Source: Hyphomicrobiales bacterium (GTDB lineage: Bacteria > Pseudomonadota > Alphaproteobacteria > Rhizobiales > Xanthobacteraceae). Taken from it: a stretch of DNA of 64,000 bases. Location: contig JAGXQU010000191.1 of assembly GCA_018335895.1 (NCBI GenBank), positions 25,239-89,238 on the forward strand, read 5' to 3'. The position numbers and the translations under genes are program-made. This document shows, one piece after another, positions 16,366 to 27,967 of this stretch. Below the pieces are notes generated by a model, which saw only the letters and a program-made list of their open reading frames with translations, made no database searches and was not told the origin of the DNA. Positions within the stretch are counted from its first letter, which is position 1; every line of letters starts with the position of its first letter.

Positions 16366-17475
16366 TTACTCCGCGGCCTGCCTCGGCGCCGCCGCTCTCG
16401 CGCTTTGATGCGCGAACGTTTTGCCCTCGAAGAGTTTGCGCGCGGTACGCAGGAGCCCCGCGCGCTCGATTACCGGGTTTTCTTTCGTGCCGCCCACAGT
16501 GAGGTTCACCGTAAACTCGCCGGTCGGATGTTCGACCGACATCGACTTGTCACGGCCGGGCGGAACGATCGCGATGCCTTCCGCCACCGAACCCGGAAGC
16601 ACGCACGCCGTTGCAACCGTCACGGCCGCGAACACGCCGATCGACGCATGACACTCATGCGGGATAAAGGAGCGCGTCGACACGTGACCGCCCTGCTTCG
16701 GTTTCGCTATCAGGATCATCTTCGGCACCACCTTGCCGGTCACGTCACCGAGATTCATGAGCTTGCCCGCGGGAATACGGATTTCCTCGAGGCGCTTCTT
16801 TAACTCGGCGTCCTCGTCGAGCTGCTCGCGCGGCTCGTAGCCGCTCCTGCCGACATCGGCGGCGCGCAGCACGACGCAAGGCATGCCGTTGTCGATGAGC
16901 GTGACCTCGATTCCGGCAACGCTGTCCTTTACGTTGCCGGTCGGCAACAGCGCGCCACAGACCGAGCCTTCCGCATCGAGAAAATTGATGACGACAGGGG
17001 CTGCCGTTCCCGGTACGCCGTCGATCCGCGCATCGCCTCCGTAGGTCACGACGCCGCCTGGCGTTTCGATCAGCAACTCCGCAATCGTGCCCGTGTTCAC
17101 CGTACGGACCTTCACTGGCGTCACGCCGTCTTTTGCCTTGATAAGGCCGCGCTCGATCGCGAAAGGCGCGACACCGGAGAGAATGTTTCCGCAGTTCGGC
17201 GTGGTATCGACCATCGGCTTGTCGATACCGACCTGACAGAACAGGAAATCGATATCGCAATCCTTGTCCTTCGACTTCGAAACGATCGCGACCTTGCTGG
17301 TGAGCGGATGCGCGCCGCCGATGCCGTCCACCTGCCGCGGATCGGGCGAGCCCATCACCGAGAGCAAGACGCGGTCGCGCTCAGCGACATCGGACGGCAG
17401 ATCCTCGCTAAGAAAATACGCTCCCTTCGAGGTGCCACCGCGAAACATCATGCAATCGATGCCGCGGTCAGCCAC
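16366..17475 (-). CDS. galD: 4-oxalomesaconate tautomerase (GalD)-like, PrpF family
   Basis: 369 residues with the double diaminopimelate-epimerase-like PrpF fold. The N-terminal MMFRGGTSKGAYFLSEDLP and the conserved cysteine loop TTPNCGNILSGVAPFA are intact, as is SFIPHECHASIGVFAAVTVA. GalD shifts 4-oxalomesaconate between keto and enol forms so that the hydratase can act. It overlaps the dehydrogenase gene by 8 bases and precedes galB by 12, so the cluster is one transcript. A PrpF aconitate isomerase role is unlikely because no methylcitrate genes are near. Confidence 0.9.
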   Translation of the reverse strand: MADRGIDCMMFRGGTSKGAYFLSEDLPSDVAERDRVLLSVMGSPDPRQVDGIGGAHPLTSKVAIVSKSKDKDCDIDFLFCQVGIDKPMVDTTPNCGNILSGVAPFAIERGLIKAKDGVTPVKVRTVNTGTIAELLIETPGGVVTYGGDARIDGVPGTAAPVVINFLDAEGSVCGALLPTGNVKDSVAGIEVTLIDNGMPCVVLRAADVGRSGYEPREQLDEDAELKKRLEEIRIPAGKLMNLGDVTGKVVPKMILIAKPKQGGHVSTRSFIPHECHASIGVFAAVTVATACVLPGSVAEGIAIVPPGRDKSMSVEHPTGEFTVNLTVGGTKENPVIERAGLLRTARKLFEGKTFAHQSARAAAPRQAAE

Positions 17476-18298
17476 GGGGTTTGGCTCCCCTTGCCTGCGC
17501 GTTGGCGACGGCTAGCGCGAGCTCTGGATCGAAGCCGAAATCGGAGAGCATCTCGCCCGCTTCGCGCATTTCTTCCGAGCGGCGGATGCCGTGTGTCGCC
17601 ACGCGCTCTTTCATGTCTTCGGCAAGCGCACGCCAATCGATCGGCGGGAACGTCTCATGCAGGCTCGCGAACACGTTCTCCTGCACGCCCGCATGTGCGG
17701 AAGCCTTCGCACAATCGACCAGCAGCGCCTCCAGCCCTTTGATGATAATGCTGCGGCAGAGTTTGGTCGCGGAGGCATGTCCGATTTCCGGCGAGATCGC
17801 CTTGATGTTGAAGCCGAGCGCGTTCAGCCGTTCTGCGGTTTCTTCGGCGCGTTTCCCACCCGCAAGGATCGGAACACGGATGCCGGGCTTCTTCACCGGC
17901 GCCATCACGGCGCCTTCGACGTAGTCTGCGCCCGCCTTCTCGAGATGTGCACTGGCGCGCTGCTTGGTGCCGGGTGCCGCGGAATTGATGTCGAAGAAAA
18001 TCTGCCCGCTCTTCAGGAAGTCTGCCGCTTCCGCCGCAACCTTCTCCGTATTCGCAGCGGTGACGGCAGATACGACCAGATGCGCGCCGTCACACGCGGC
18101 GCGCGCGCTCTCGCGTGCCTCGACCTTGCGCTCGGAAGCCGCGCGCTCATACCCGCTGCGTTTCGCGCCGTGTTCGCGCAGAATGTCATAGGTCGAAAGC
18201 GCGAGTGCCGGGTGGCCCAGCATATCGTCGGCAAAACGCCGGCCGACCTCGCCGAACCCGATCAACGCAATACGCAACGTGTTTCTGTCTTCACTCAT
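17468..18298 (-). CDS. NAD(P)-dependent oxidoreductase, 6-phosphogluconate dehydrogenase-like with DUF1932 domain
   Basis: 276 residues. An N-terminal Rossmann domain (IALIGFGEVGRRFADDML) is followed by the beta-hydroxyacid-dehydrogenase-like core (FFDINSAAPGTKQ, GADYVEGAVMAPV) and a DUF1932 C-terminal helical domain with the catalytic-type Lys in ASATKLCRSIIIKGLEALL. It is the first gene of the meta-cleavage operon. In protocatechuate pathways a dehydrogenase (LigC) oxidises the ring-cleavage semialdehyde, but that enzyme belongs to another family; this protein may replace it (inference). A hydroxy-acid dehydrogenase feeding the pathway is the alternative. Confidence 0.85.
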   Translation of the reverse strand: MSEDRNTLRIALIGFGEVGRRFADDMLGHPALALSTYDILREHGAKRSGYERAASERKVEARESARAACDGAHLVVSAVTAANTEKVAAEAADFLKSGQIFFDINSAAPGTKQRASAHLEKAGADYVEGAVMAPVKKPGIRVPILAGGKRAEETAERLNALGFNIKAISPEIGHASATKLCRSIIIKGLEALLVDCAKASAHAGVQENVFASLHETFPPIDWRALAEDMKERVATHGIRRSEEMREAGEMLSDFGFDPELALAVANAQARGAKPRG

Positions 18299-18520
18299 GC
18301 AAGGCCTTCCGCGGATATTTCGCGGCGAGCACGAAATATCTGCCTGTCATTTGCGCGAAGCAATTGAATTATAGCGAGAATCCTCGGCCCCTGCGGGGCC
18401 CGATGCTGCACCCGCGTAAGATTACGCTGTGCCGATTTGCACCGTTGCGGTAGCCCTGAATATATGGCGTTCAAAGACCCAAGCCGGGGGCGGCAAACAG
18501 GCGGAAACAAAGGGATAAAG

Positions 18521-19117
18521 ATGCGACTGAAAGCACTTCTACTCGCCGTACTGGCGGCAATGATCCTCGTTCCCGGGGCGATGGCGCAGGACATGCGCGA
18601 CCCCGTGACAGGCCAGTGGATCTCGGGCCGGGGCAGCAATCCGAACGCCGCACCGCCGCGGATGACCGGCATCTTCTCGGTCTTCGGCGGCTCGGCCTCA
18701 ATCGACAGCAAGTACGCGCCGGGCAGCATCGTCATCATGACGAAGAAGAAGAAGCTCTATTATGTGACGGGTCCGGGTTCCGCGCTCGAATACAACATCG
18801 GCATCGGCCGCGCAGGCTTCACCTGGTCGGGTGTACACAAGGTCTCGGCAAAGAAGGAATGGCCGACCTGGACCCCGCCCGCACAGATGCACGCCCGGCA
18901 GCGCGGCTTGCCGAAACAGATGAAGGGCGGCGAAGACAATCCGCTCGGCGCGCGCGCGATCTATCTCGGCTCGACGCTCTATCGCATTCACGGCTCAAAC
19001 GATCCGGACTCGATCGGACAGGCGGACTCTTCCGGCTGCTTCCGCATGCACAATTCGGATGTGATCGACCTCTACGAGCGAGTTGCGGTCGGCGCGACGG
19101 TTTACGTCATCAACTGA
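18521..19117 (+). CDS. L,D-transpeptidase (YkuD family)
   Basis: 198 residues from ATG 18521, with a ribosome site AGGGA upstream; the track extension to 18437 is unlikely. A Sec signal peptide (LLLAVLAAMILVPGAMA) directs export to the periplasm. The YkuD catalytic motif is present as RIHGSNDPDSIGQ followed by SSGCFRMHNSDV, with the active Cys. LYYVTGPGSALEYNIGIGR is the typical strand before the active site. These enzymes make 3-3 cross-links in peptidoglycan or attach proteins to it. The gene is divergent from the gal-like cluster and ends in a strong terminator. Confidence 0.92.
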   Translation: MRLKALLLAVLAAMILVPGAMAQDMRDPVTGQWISGRGSNPNAAPPRMTGIFSVFGGSASIDSKYAPGSIVIMTKKKKLYYVTGPGSALEYNIGIGRAGFTWSGVHKVSAKKEWPTWTPPAQMHARQRGLPKQMKGGEDNPLGARAIYLGSTLYRIHGSNDPDSIGQADSSGCFRMHNSDVIDLYERVAVGATVYVIN

Positions 19118-19141
19118 TCGAGCGACGAAATCAAAAAAAGC

Positions 19142-19171
19142 AAAGGGCCGGTTCTCCGGCCCTTTTTCTTT
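19142..19171. terminator. Bidirectional rho-independent terminator
   Basis: A 10-bp perfect stem (AAAGGGCCGG/CCGGCCCTTT) with loop TTCT is flanked by an A-rich run on the left and TTTTTCTTT on the right. It lies between the converging transpeptidase and DUF971 genes, so it can stop transcripts from both sides. Confidence 0.9.
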
Positions 19172-19185
19172 AGTGCGCATGTTCT

Positions 19186-19578
19186 TTAGTGCACATGCCT
19201 GCGCGGCGTACCCGGATCGCGCGAAAGTCCCTTCGCAGAGAGCTCGTCGAGATAGCGCTGAAAGCGGGCTTCCTTCTCGCGGCCGAGTTCATGCAAATAC
19301 GGCCAAGAATAGATTCCGGTCGAGTGCATGTCGTCGAACACCAGACGAACCGCATAATTCCCGACGGGTTGAACCTCGAGGATCATTACGTTTCGCTTGC
19401 CCGGAACGGTCTTACGCTCATCCGGGCTGTGTCCCTGCACTTCCGCGCTTGGGCTTTCGACCCGCAGGTACTCGGCAGGCAGCGTAAACCGGGTGCCGTC
19501 CTCGAAGGCGACCTCCATCGCGCTGCGATTACTCAAGACCCGAATCTCGGTCGGCCAGGGAGCATTCTCTTCCGCCAT
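19186..19578 (-). CDS. DUF971 domain protein (gamma-butyrobetaine hydroxylase-like N-terminal domain)
   Basis: 130 residues from ATG 19578, chosen because AGGAGG lies 6 bases upstream; the track start 10 codons earlier lacks this. The DUF971 pattern is clear: [56 protein letters not shown], and a C-terminal [20 protein letters not shown]. Stand-alone DUF971 proteins occur near Fe-S carrier and molybdenum cofactor genes; here moaA is divergent next door. The function is not established. Confidence 0.87.
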   Translation of the reverse strand: MAEENAPWPTEIRVLSNRSAMEVAFEDGTRFTLPAEYLRVESPSAEVQGHSPDERKTVPGKRNVMILEVQPVGNYAVRLVFDDMHSTGIYSWPYLHELGREKEARFQRYLDELSAKGLSRDPGTPRRHVH

Positions 19579-19731
19579 TTCATCCTCCTGCCGGGAAATT
19601 ACCGACACGCACCTGCGCCGGACAAGCCATGCGGCACCGCCGCTTTACCTGCCCGACTTTCTTGGCCAAAGTCCTATTATATCGGCGCGAAAGACCCAAA
19701 ATGGGCGAGAACAGGCCAGAATAGACGCCAG

Positions 19732-20769
19732 ATGAATGAAATTCGTCCGATTCCCGGTAGTACCGCGGCCTCACCGGCCCTCGTCGACCCGTTCGGCCGG
19801 TCGATCAGCTATTTGCGCGTTTCGGTCACCGACCGCTGCGACTTCCGCTGCGTCTATTGCATGTCCGAGCACATGACCTTTCTGCCTAAGCCGGACCTTC
19901 TGACGCTCGAAGAACTCGACCGCCTCTGCACGGCCTTCGTTTCCCGGGGCGTCGAGAAGCTGCGGATCACCGGTGGCGAGCCCTTGGTGCGGCGGGATAT
20001 CATGACGCTGTTCCGTTCGCTCTCGCGGCATCTCGATAGCGGAACACTCAAGGAGCTGACCGTCACGACCAACGGCTCGCAGCTCACGCGTTTCGCAAGG
20101 GAACTCGCGAGCTACGGCGTCAAGCGCATCAACGTCTCGCTCGACACGCTCGATCCGGAGAAATTCAAGGCGCTCACGCGCTGGGGCGATCTCTCAAAGG
20201 TCCTTGCCGGCATCGACGCCGCGCAGGAAGCCGGCATTCATATCAAGATCAATGCGGTCGCGCTGAAAGACGACAATGAGCATGAGATCGCATCGCTGAT
20301 GGAATGGGCGCACGGCCGCGGCATGGACCTCGCGCTGATCGAAGTCATGCCGCTCGGCGACGTCGGCACCGAGCGCGTGGATCAGTATCTGCCGCTTTCG
20401 CTCGTGCGCGCGCGGCTCGCGGAAAAATACACGCTCGAAGACATCGACTTCCGCACCGGCGGCCCGGCCCGCTACGTGAGCGTGCAGGAAACCGGCGGCA
20501 AGCTCGGCTTCATCACGCCGCTCACGCACAATTTCTGCGAGGGCTGCAACCGCGTACGCCTCACCTGCACCGGCACGCTCTATATGTGCCTCGGGCAGGA
20601 AGACGCCGCCGACCTGCGCGGCCCCATGCGCGCGTCCGCGTCGAACGATCTGCTCTACACCGCCATGGACGAAGCGATCGCGCGTAAGCCCAAAGGCCAC
20701 GACTTCGTCATCGACCGCCGCACCAAGCAGCCCGCGGTCGGACGGCATATGAGTCTGACCGGCGGCTGA
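19732..20769 (+). CDS. moaA: GTP 3',8-cyclase MoaA (molybdenum cofactor biosynthesis)
   Basis: 345 residues from ATG 19732; the track ORF extends far upstream as a shadow of DUF971. The radical-SAM cluster motif is CDFRCVYCM near residue 38, and the second, GTP-binding 4Fe-4S cluster uses [19 protein letters not shown] near residue 270. The C terminus ends in the required Gly-Gly (SLTGG). MoaA converts GTP to the cyclic precursor that MoaC turns into cPMP, the first step of molybdopterin synthesis. No other moa genes lie nearby. The call is very firm. Confidence 0.97.
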   Translation: MNEIRPIPGSTAASPALVDPFGRSISYLRVSVTDRCDFRCVYCMSEHMTFLPKPDLLTLEELDRLCTAFVSRGVEKLRITGGEPLVRRDIMTLFRSLSRHLDSGTLKELTVTTNGSQLTRFARELASYGVKRINVSLDTLDPEKFKALTRWGDLSKVLAGIDAAQEAGIHIKINAVALKDDNEHEIASLMEWAHGRGMDLALIEVMPLGDVGTERVDQYLPLSLVRARLAEKYTLEDIDFRTGGPARYVSVQETGGKLGFITPLTHNFCEGCNRVRLTCTGTLYMCLGQEDAADLRGPMRASASNDLLYTAMDEAIARKPKGHDFVIDRRTKQPAVGRHMSLTGG

Positions 20770-20795
20770 CGCCGGTTTTCGCAAAGTTTCCACCG

Positions 20796-21746
20796 GTGTC
20801 ATTCAATCCCGCCGCAGGAGCGCTGTCTGCCAATCTGCGTAGCATCTTCTTCATGATGCTCGCGTCGGCATCGTTCGCGTCGAACGATATCTGCACCAAG
20901 ATCGCAGTCCGGTTTCTGCCTGCGCCGGAGATCATCGTCATCCGGGGCGCAACTGCGTTCGTCTTTGCGTTCGCGCTCGTCTGTTTTCTCTACGGCGTCT
21001 CGCAGTTGAAGAAGCTTGCGAACAGGAACGTCATCTGGCGCAGCGTGTTCGAGGGCTCGGTCGGCCCGATGATCATCACCTGCTACGCATTCCTGCCGCT
21101 CGCCACTGTGACCGCAGTGATGCAGGTGGGGCCGTTCCTCGGGATGATCGCCGGAATCTATCTTTTCAGAGAGTCCGTCGGCTGGCGGCGCTGGTGCGCG
21201 GCGCTCATCGCATTCCTTGGCGTACTCTTGATCGTGAAGCCCGGCGCGGAGGCATTTCAACCGGTTGCACTCGTGGTCATTCTCATCGCCGCCGTGGGCG
21301 TCGGCAGGGATATTCAGTCGCGGCGGATCGGAAACGCTGCACCGCCCTTCGTCGTTTCGCTCGCCACTTCGCTTTCGGGAACGGCGATCGCGCTCCTCCT
21401 CACGCCGCTGATGCAGCCGCTCGGAATCAGAGCCTGGGGACCCTGGATCTGGCCCGATCTCGTTACGTTCGGATTGTGCTGTCTGGCCGGATTTCTCATG
21501 GTGCTCGCCAACACCTTCTCGTTTCTCGCCTTCCGCTCCGGCGACATGTCGGTTGTGGCGCCGTTCCGGTATTTCTATCTTTTCTTCGCGGTGATCGGCG
21601 GGATCGTCGTCTTTCTGGAAATCCCGGATCTGCTTTCGCTTGTTGGGATGGCGCTCATCGTCGCAGCCGGAATTTATCTCTTGCATCGCGAGCGGCTGCG
21701 CGCCGGGCGCAAATTGACCGCAACGACACCGGCGGAAGGATCATGA
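20796..21746 (+). CDS. DMT superfamily transporter (EamA domains), copy 1
   Basis: 316 residues with about 10 transmembrane helices arranged as two EamA repeats (FLGMIAGIYLFRESVGWRRW ends repeat one; ISPDLLSLVG-like EIPDLLSLVGMALIVAAGIY ends repeat two). The GTG start at 20796 gives a full-length first helix. It begins 26 bases after moaA. The second EamA gene starts within its stop codon (ATGA). Family members export or exchange metabolites; the substrate is not predictable. It may work as a heteromer with the following paralogue (inference). Confidence 0.87.
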   Translation: MSFNPAAGALSANLRSIFFMMLASASFASNDICTKIAVRFLPAPEIIVIRGATAFVFAFALVCFLYGVSQLKKLANRNVIWRSVFEGSVGPMIITCYAFLPLATVTAVMQVGPFLGMIAGIYLFRESVGWRRWCAALIAFLGVLLIVKPGAEAFQPVALVVILIAAVGVGRDIQSRRIGNAAPPFVVSLATSLSGTAIALLLTPLMQPLGIRAWGPWIWPDLVTFGLCCLAGFLMVLANTFSFLAFRSGDMSVVAPFRYFYLFFAVIGGIVVFLEIPDLLSLVGMALIVAAGIYLLHRERLRAGRKLTATTPAEGS

Positions 21747-22609
21747 CAGACACCCGCGCCGCCAATCGCCGTGGCATGATCTTCATGGTGCTTGCGATGG
21801 CGCTGTTTGCCGCAAACGACGCGGGCACGAAATTCGCGGTCAGGACGATTCCGGTTTCCGAGGTTCTCGTCATTCGGGGCGGGCTGGCGCTGATCTTTCT
21901 CGCGATGATCCTTTGGTGGCGGGGTGAACTGCGCGACGCCCCCAAAGTTCTGGACTGGCAGGTAAGCCTTCGTGGGCTGGCGGAAGCGGCGACGGGCGTG
22001 CTGCTGATCTCCGCGCTTGCGCTGATCCCGCTCGGCAACGTGATTACGATCATTCAACTCGTGCCGTTCATCATGACGATTATCGGCGCCGCATCGCTCG
22101 GAGAAAAAGTCGGCTGGAGGCGCTGGCTCGCGGTCGGGGCAGGCTTTGCCGGTGTCTTATTCGTGGTGAAACCCGCGACCGGTGCATTCGATGTTGCGTC
22201 CCTGTACGCGCTTGCGGCCACTTTCACGATCCTGCTTCGCGATATGCTCGCGCGCTCGATTGGTGCACGCGTGCCCGCATTCGTTGTCGCGCTCGGCTCG
22301 ATCCTCGCAGGCATCCTGGTCGGAGCGGCGGGCTCGCTGTTCCAGCAATGGCAGGCACCCGATCCACTGACACTTCTCAGTTGTCTTTGCTCGGGCGTCT
22401 GCCTTGTGCTCGCACAATACTTTATCGTGCTTGCCTATCGCGGCACCGAACTTTCCGCGGTAGCGCCGTTCCGGTACTCGATCGTAGTATTTGGCGTGCT
22501 CTACGGCTTTGTCATTTTCAGCGAACTGCCTGATCTGTGGTCTTTCGCAGGCATGGCGCTGATGATCTGTGCCGGCATCTACATGCTGCATCGCGAGGCG
22601 CGGCGCTAG
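21743..22609 (+). CDS. DMT superfamily transporter (EamA domains), copy 2
   Basis: 288 residues from ATG 21743, overlapping the previous stop. It aligns along its length with copy 1: AANDAGTKFAVRTIPVSEVL versus ASNDICTKIAVRFLPAPEI, and SAVAPFRYSIVVFGVLYGFV versus SVVAPFRYFYLFFAVIGGIV, so the two arose by tandem duplication. It has about 10 transmembrane helices and two EamA domains, inner membrane. The track ORF extends upstream only as a shadow of copy 1. The substrate is unknown. Confidence 0.88.
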   Translation: MTDTRAANRRGMIFMVLAMALFAANDAGTKFAVRTIPVSEVLVIRGGLALIFLAMILWWRGELRDAPKVLDWQVSLRGLAEAATGVLLISALALIPLGNVITIIQLVPFIMTIIGAASLGEKVGWRRWLAVGAGFAGVLFVVKPATGAFDVASLYALAATFTILLRDMLARSIGARVPAFVVALGSILAGILVGAAGSLFQQWQAPDPLTLLSCLCSGVCLVLAQYFIVLAYRGTELSAVAPFRYSIVVFGVLYGFVIFSELPDLWSFAGMALMICAGIYMLHREARR

Positions 22610-22816
22610 CGCGATGCGACAACCGGCAGCAAATAACGGTTCCGTAAAAAGCTAATTTCCGTAATGTTTCCGATGGTTTCCCGCGCATCTAATTGCGCGT
22701 CATTCGTATCGTCCCGCCGCTTGATCGATTAGTCCAAATGTCTATGGTGCCCTCAAGGAAGGGGTTGGCAGGGCTGGAACCGCCCGGAGCCGACCGTAGT
22801 GCCCGGGGGGAATAAC

Positions 22817-23404
22817 TTGCGTAGCTTACTCGCAATCAGCCGAGCGATTGACGCCGTCAATACGAAGCTCGGCAAGTACATTGCCTGGCTTCTGGTTCTT
22901 GCCGTCGTCGTGTCCACGACCAACGCAATCGTCAGAAAACTGCTCAACCAGTCATCGAACGCCTGGCTCGAACTACAGTGGTATTTATTTGGCGCGGTGT
23001 TCCTGTTCTGCGCGGCTTGGACGCTGATCGCGAACGAGCACATCCGCATCGACATCGTGAACAACCTGTTCTCCAGACGGGCTCGCAACTGGGTCGATCT
23101 GATCGGACATACGTTTGCGCTTCTGCCGTTCTGCATCATCATGGTGTGGACGTCGGTGCCGTTCTTCCTCACCTCCTACCGGCTCAATGAAACATCCTTC
23201 GCGGCCGGCGGCTTGCCGCAATGGATCGCGAAGGGACTGATCCCGCTCGCATTCACGGTCCTGCTTATCCAGGCCATCTCCGAGATAATCAAACGGATCG
23301 GGGTCATTCGGGGCGAGATACCCGATCCCTACGACGGCCCGCAGGTGCATGCCGCGGAGGCTGAAGCCAAACGGTTGCTTGAGGCGATCGAGAAGAAGTC
23401 CTGA
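22817..23404 (+). CDS. dctQ: TRAP transporter small permease subunit (DctQ family)
   Basis: 195 residues from TTG 22817, preferred over the track GTG at 22799 because GGGGGGA lies in the right place before it. Four helices are visible (YIAWLLVLAVVVSTTNAIVR, WYLFGAVFLFCAAWTLIANE, LIGHTFALLPFCIIMVWTSV, LIPLAFTVLLIQAISEII), with the conserved HIRIDIVNNLFSRRARNWVD loop. The polar C-terminal tail (HAAEAEAKRLLEAIEKKS) is longer than in many DctQs. The large permease follows 27 bases downstream. This class usually works with TakP-type binding proteins, two of which are encoded nearby on the opposite strand. Confidence 0.9.
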   Translation: MRSLLAISRAIDAVNTKLGKYIAWLLVLAVVVSTTNAIVRKLLNQSSNAWLELQWYLFGAVFLFCAAWTLIANEHIRIDIVNNLFSRRARNWVDLIGHTFALLPFCIIMVWTSVPFFLTSYRLNETSFAAGGLPQWIAKGLIPLAFTVLLIQAISEIIKRIGVIRGEIPDPYDGPQVHAAEAEAKRLLEAIEKKS

Positions 23405-23431
23405 GTCAGCGCGCGTCCGGAGCATAATCAG

Positions 23432-25501
23432 ATGATCGCCTTTATCATTCACAACATGGCGCCGATCATGTTCGCCACGCTGGTCGTGTGCCTGCTGATC
23501 GGCTACCCGGCAGCCTTCACGCTCGCCGCCGTTGGCCTCGTGTTCGGTGTCGTCGGCATCGAACTGGGGCTGTTCGCGCCCAACTTCCTGCAAGCGATGC
23601 CCGAGCGCGTCTACGGCACGATGAACAACGACACGCTGCTCGCAATTCCATTCTTTACGTTCATGGGACTGATCCTCGAACGAAGCGGCATGGCGGAAGA
23701 CCTGCTCGATACCATCGGACAGGTGTTCGGCCCGATCCGGGGCGGTCTCGCCTATGCGGTGATCTTCGTCGGCGCGCTGCTTGCAGCCACCACCGGCGTC
23801 GTCGCGGCTTCCGTCATCTCGATGGGCCTGATTTCGCTGCCAATCATGCTGCGTTACGGCTACGACCGCCGTCTAGCCACCGGCGTCATCGCGGCGTCCG
23901 GCACGCTCGCACAGATCATTCCGCCGTCTCTCGTGCTGATTGTCATGGCCGACCAACTCGGCCGCTCGGTCGGCGACATGTATGAAGGCGCCTTCGTGCC
24001 AGGGCTGGTCCTCTCAGCGCTCTATGCCGGCTACGTTTTCATGGTCGCGATGATCTATCCGAACCGCGCCCCGGGACTTCCGCCGGAAGCGCAGACGCTG
24101 AAAGAAGACGGCAACAACCGTCCCTTGCGCACGCTGACAAACCTGGCCGGCGTAGTTGCGGCCATTCCGCTCCTCGTCTTCGTGCTAACCAGCGCCATCC
24201 TGAGCGTCATTTTCCTCACGATTTCCGGACTGATCGGGGTCGATGTCGGCGAGGCGCTGAAGGTGCCGCAGATCGTTCGCGATTATGGCATCGAAGTGGT
24301 GGGAGCGCTGTTCGGCATCTACGCACTCTATCTCGGCGTGCGCTCACGAGACTTCGCATCGCGCCCCCACGCCAATCTGACTTTGCTCGTTCTCGTCAGC
24401 GCCCTCGTCGGCATCATGGTCATGCGGTTTACGACCTATCGCGGCGCGGACTTCGTCGTGCTGACCATGTTCATCGCGATCATCTTTGCGTTCCTGGTAT
24501 CGGTCGGCGACCGCCATCGCGGCTTCGCCGGCGTGGTTGGCGCGATCTTCGCAATGGGAGTGGCGTCCTACGTCTACGTTTACCACCCGCTGCCCATCGC
24601 AACCGGCATGCTTGCCACGTTCGAGCCGTTGTTCCGCTTGCTAGCCGCCGTTGCCGCCGGTGCGATCAGCTACTTCGCTATTGCTCTGGTATTGGGCGCG
24701 GTACCATTGTTGCGCGAGCCGCTCCTGTCTGAGATGTCCCGCCAGGTGACAGCCGTGATGGTGCCGCCGCTCGCGCTGATCTTTCTCGTGCTCGGCACGA
24801 TCTTCATCGGCCTTGCGACACCGACCGAAGGCGGCGCGATGGGTGCCGCTGGCGCCGTTATTCTCGCCATCATGAAGCGCAGGCTGAACTTCTCGCTGGT
24901 CAAGCAGGCGACTGAGTCCACCGCGAAGCTTTCAGCGTTCGTCCTCTTCATCCTGATCGGTGCCCGCGTGTTCTCGCTCACCTTCTACGGCGTCGATGGT
25001 CACAAGTGGGTCGAGGAATTGCTGGTATCGCTGCCTGGCGGACAGATCGGCTTCCTGCTCTTCGTCAACGCGATGGTCTTCATCCTCGCGTTCTTCCTCG
25101 ACTTCTTCGAACTCGCGTTCATCATCGTGCCGCTGCTCGCGCCTGCGGCCGAGCGCATCGGCATCGACCTGATCTGGTTCGGCGTGATCCTCGGCGTGAA
25201 CATGCAGACCTCGTTCATGCACCCGCCGTTCGGATTCGCGTTGTTCTACCTGCGCTCCGTGGCGCCGAAGGAGTCTTACGTCGATCGCGTAAGCGGGCAG
25301 CTAACCGCCGGCATCACCACCGGCCAGATTTACTGGGGCGCAGTACCCTTCGTCGTCATCCAGGTCATCATGGTCATACTGGTGATCGCGTTCCCGCAGA
25401 TGGTCCTGCATTACAAGGGCGTCGGAACCGGCGTCGATCCGAGCAAGGTCAAGATCGAAATCCAGTTGCCCGACGAGCCGCTGGGACCACCCAAGTTCTG
25501 A
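23432..25501 (+). CDS. dctM: TRAP transporter large permease subunit (DctM family) with central insertion
   Basis: 689 residues, against about 430 for ordinary DctM. The N-terminal half (MGLILERSGMAEDLLDTIGQ, LAQIIPPSLVLIVMADQLG, to about residue 220) and the C-terminal half (IFIGLATPTEGGAMGAAGAV onward, about 455) are family-typical. Between them lies some 220 residues with several additional hydrophobic helices (VVGALFGIYALYLGVRSRDF, FVVLTMFIAIIFAFLVSVGD). This long form is known among 2-oxoacid/TakP-associated TRAP systems, but the insert's role is unknown. Translation is continuous with no frameshift. The gene ends at a strong bidirectional terminator. Confidence 0.92.
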   Translation: MIAFIIHNMAPIMFATLVVCLLIGYPAAFTLAAVGLVFGVVGIELGLFAPNFLQAMPERVYGTMNNDTLLAIPFFTFMGLILERSGMAEDLLDTIGQVFGPIRGGLAYAVIFVGALLAATTGVVAASVISMGLISLPIMLRYGYDRRLATGVIAASGTLAQIIPPSLVLIVMADQLGRSVGDMYEGAFVPGLVLSALYAGYVFMVAMIYPNRAPGLPPEAQTLKEDGNNRPLRTLTNLAGVVAAIPLLVFVLTSAILSVIFLTISGLIGVDVGEALKVPQIVRDYGIEVVGALFGIYALYLGVRSRDFASRPHANLTLLVLVSALVGIMVMRFTTYRGADFVVLTMFIAIIFAFLVSVGDRHRGFAGVVGAIFAMGVASYVYVYHPLPIATGMLATFEPLFRLLAAVAAGAISYFAIALVLGAVPLLREPLLSEMSRQVTAVMVPPLALIFLVLGTIFIGLATPTEGGAMGAAGAVILAIMKRRLNFSLVKQATESTAKLSAFVLFILIGARVFSLTFYGVDGHKWVEELLVSLPGGQIGFLLFVNAMVFILAFFLDFFELAFIIVPLLAPAAERIGIDLIWFGVILGVNMQTSFMHPPFGFALFYLRSVAPKESYVDRVSGQLTAGITTGQIYWGAVPFVVIQVIMVILVIAFPQMVLHYKGVGTGVDPSKVKIEIQLPDEPLGPPKF

Positions 25502-25510
25502 CAGGACAAT

Positions 25511-25544
25511 AAAAAAAACCCCGGAGCCAAGCTCCGGGGTTTTT
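25511..25544. terminator. Bidirectional rho-independent terminator
   Basis: A 9-bp GC stem (CCCCGGAGC/GCTCCGGGG) with loop CAA is flanked by eight A and five T residues. It lies between the converging dctM and dctP genes and should end transcription from both sides. Confidence 0.92.
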
Positions 25545-25565
25545 CTTCTGTTGTATCCGCGTGGA

Positions 25566-26830
<1,265 letters not shown>

Positions 26831-26866
26831 AAACTTGTTGTATTCGAAGCCTAGTTTCAGGTGAAA

Positions 26867-27967
<1,101 letters not shown>

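Noticed and set aside
15763-16803. 346-residue plus-strand ORF opposite galB/galD
   Set aside because: It spans two real minus-strand genes and has shadow-type composition.
19189-19731. N-terminal extension of MoaA by 181 residues
   Set aside because: The extension is antisense to DUF971, crosses a divergent promoter region and does not resemble any MoaA; ATG 19732 gives the usual length.
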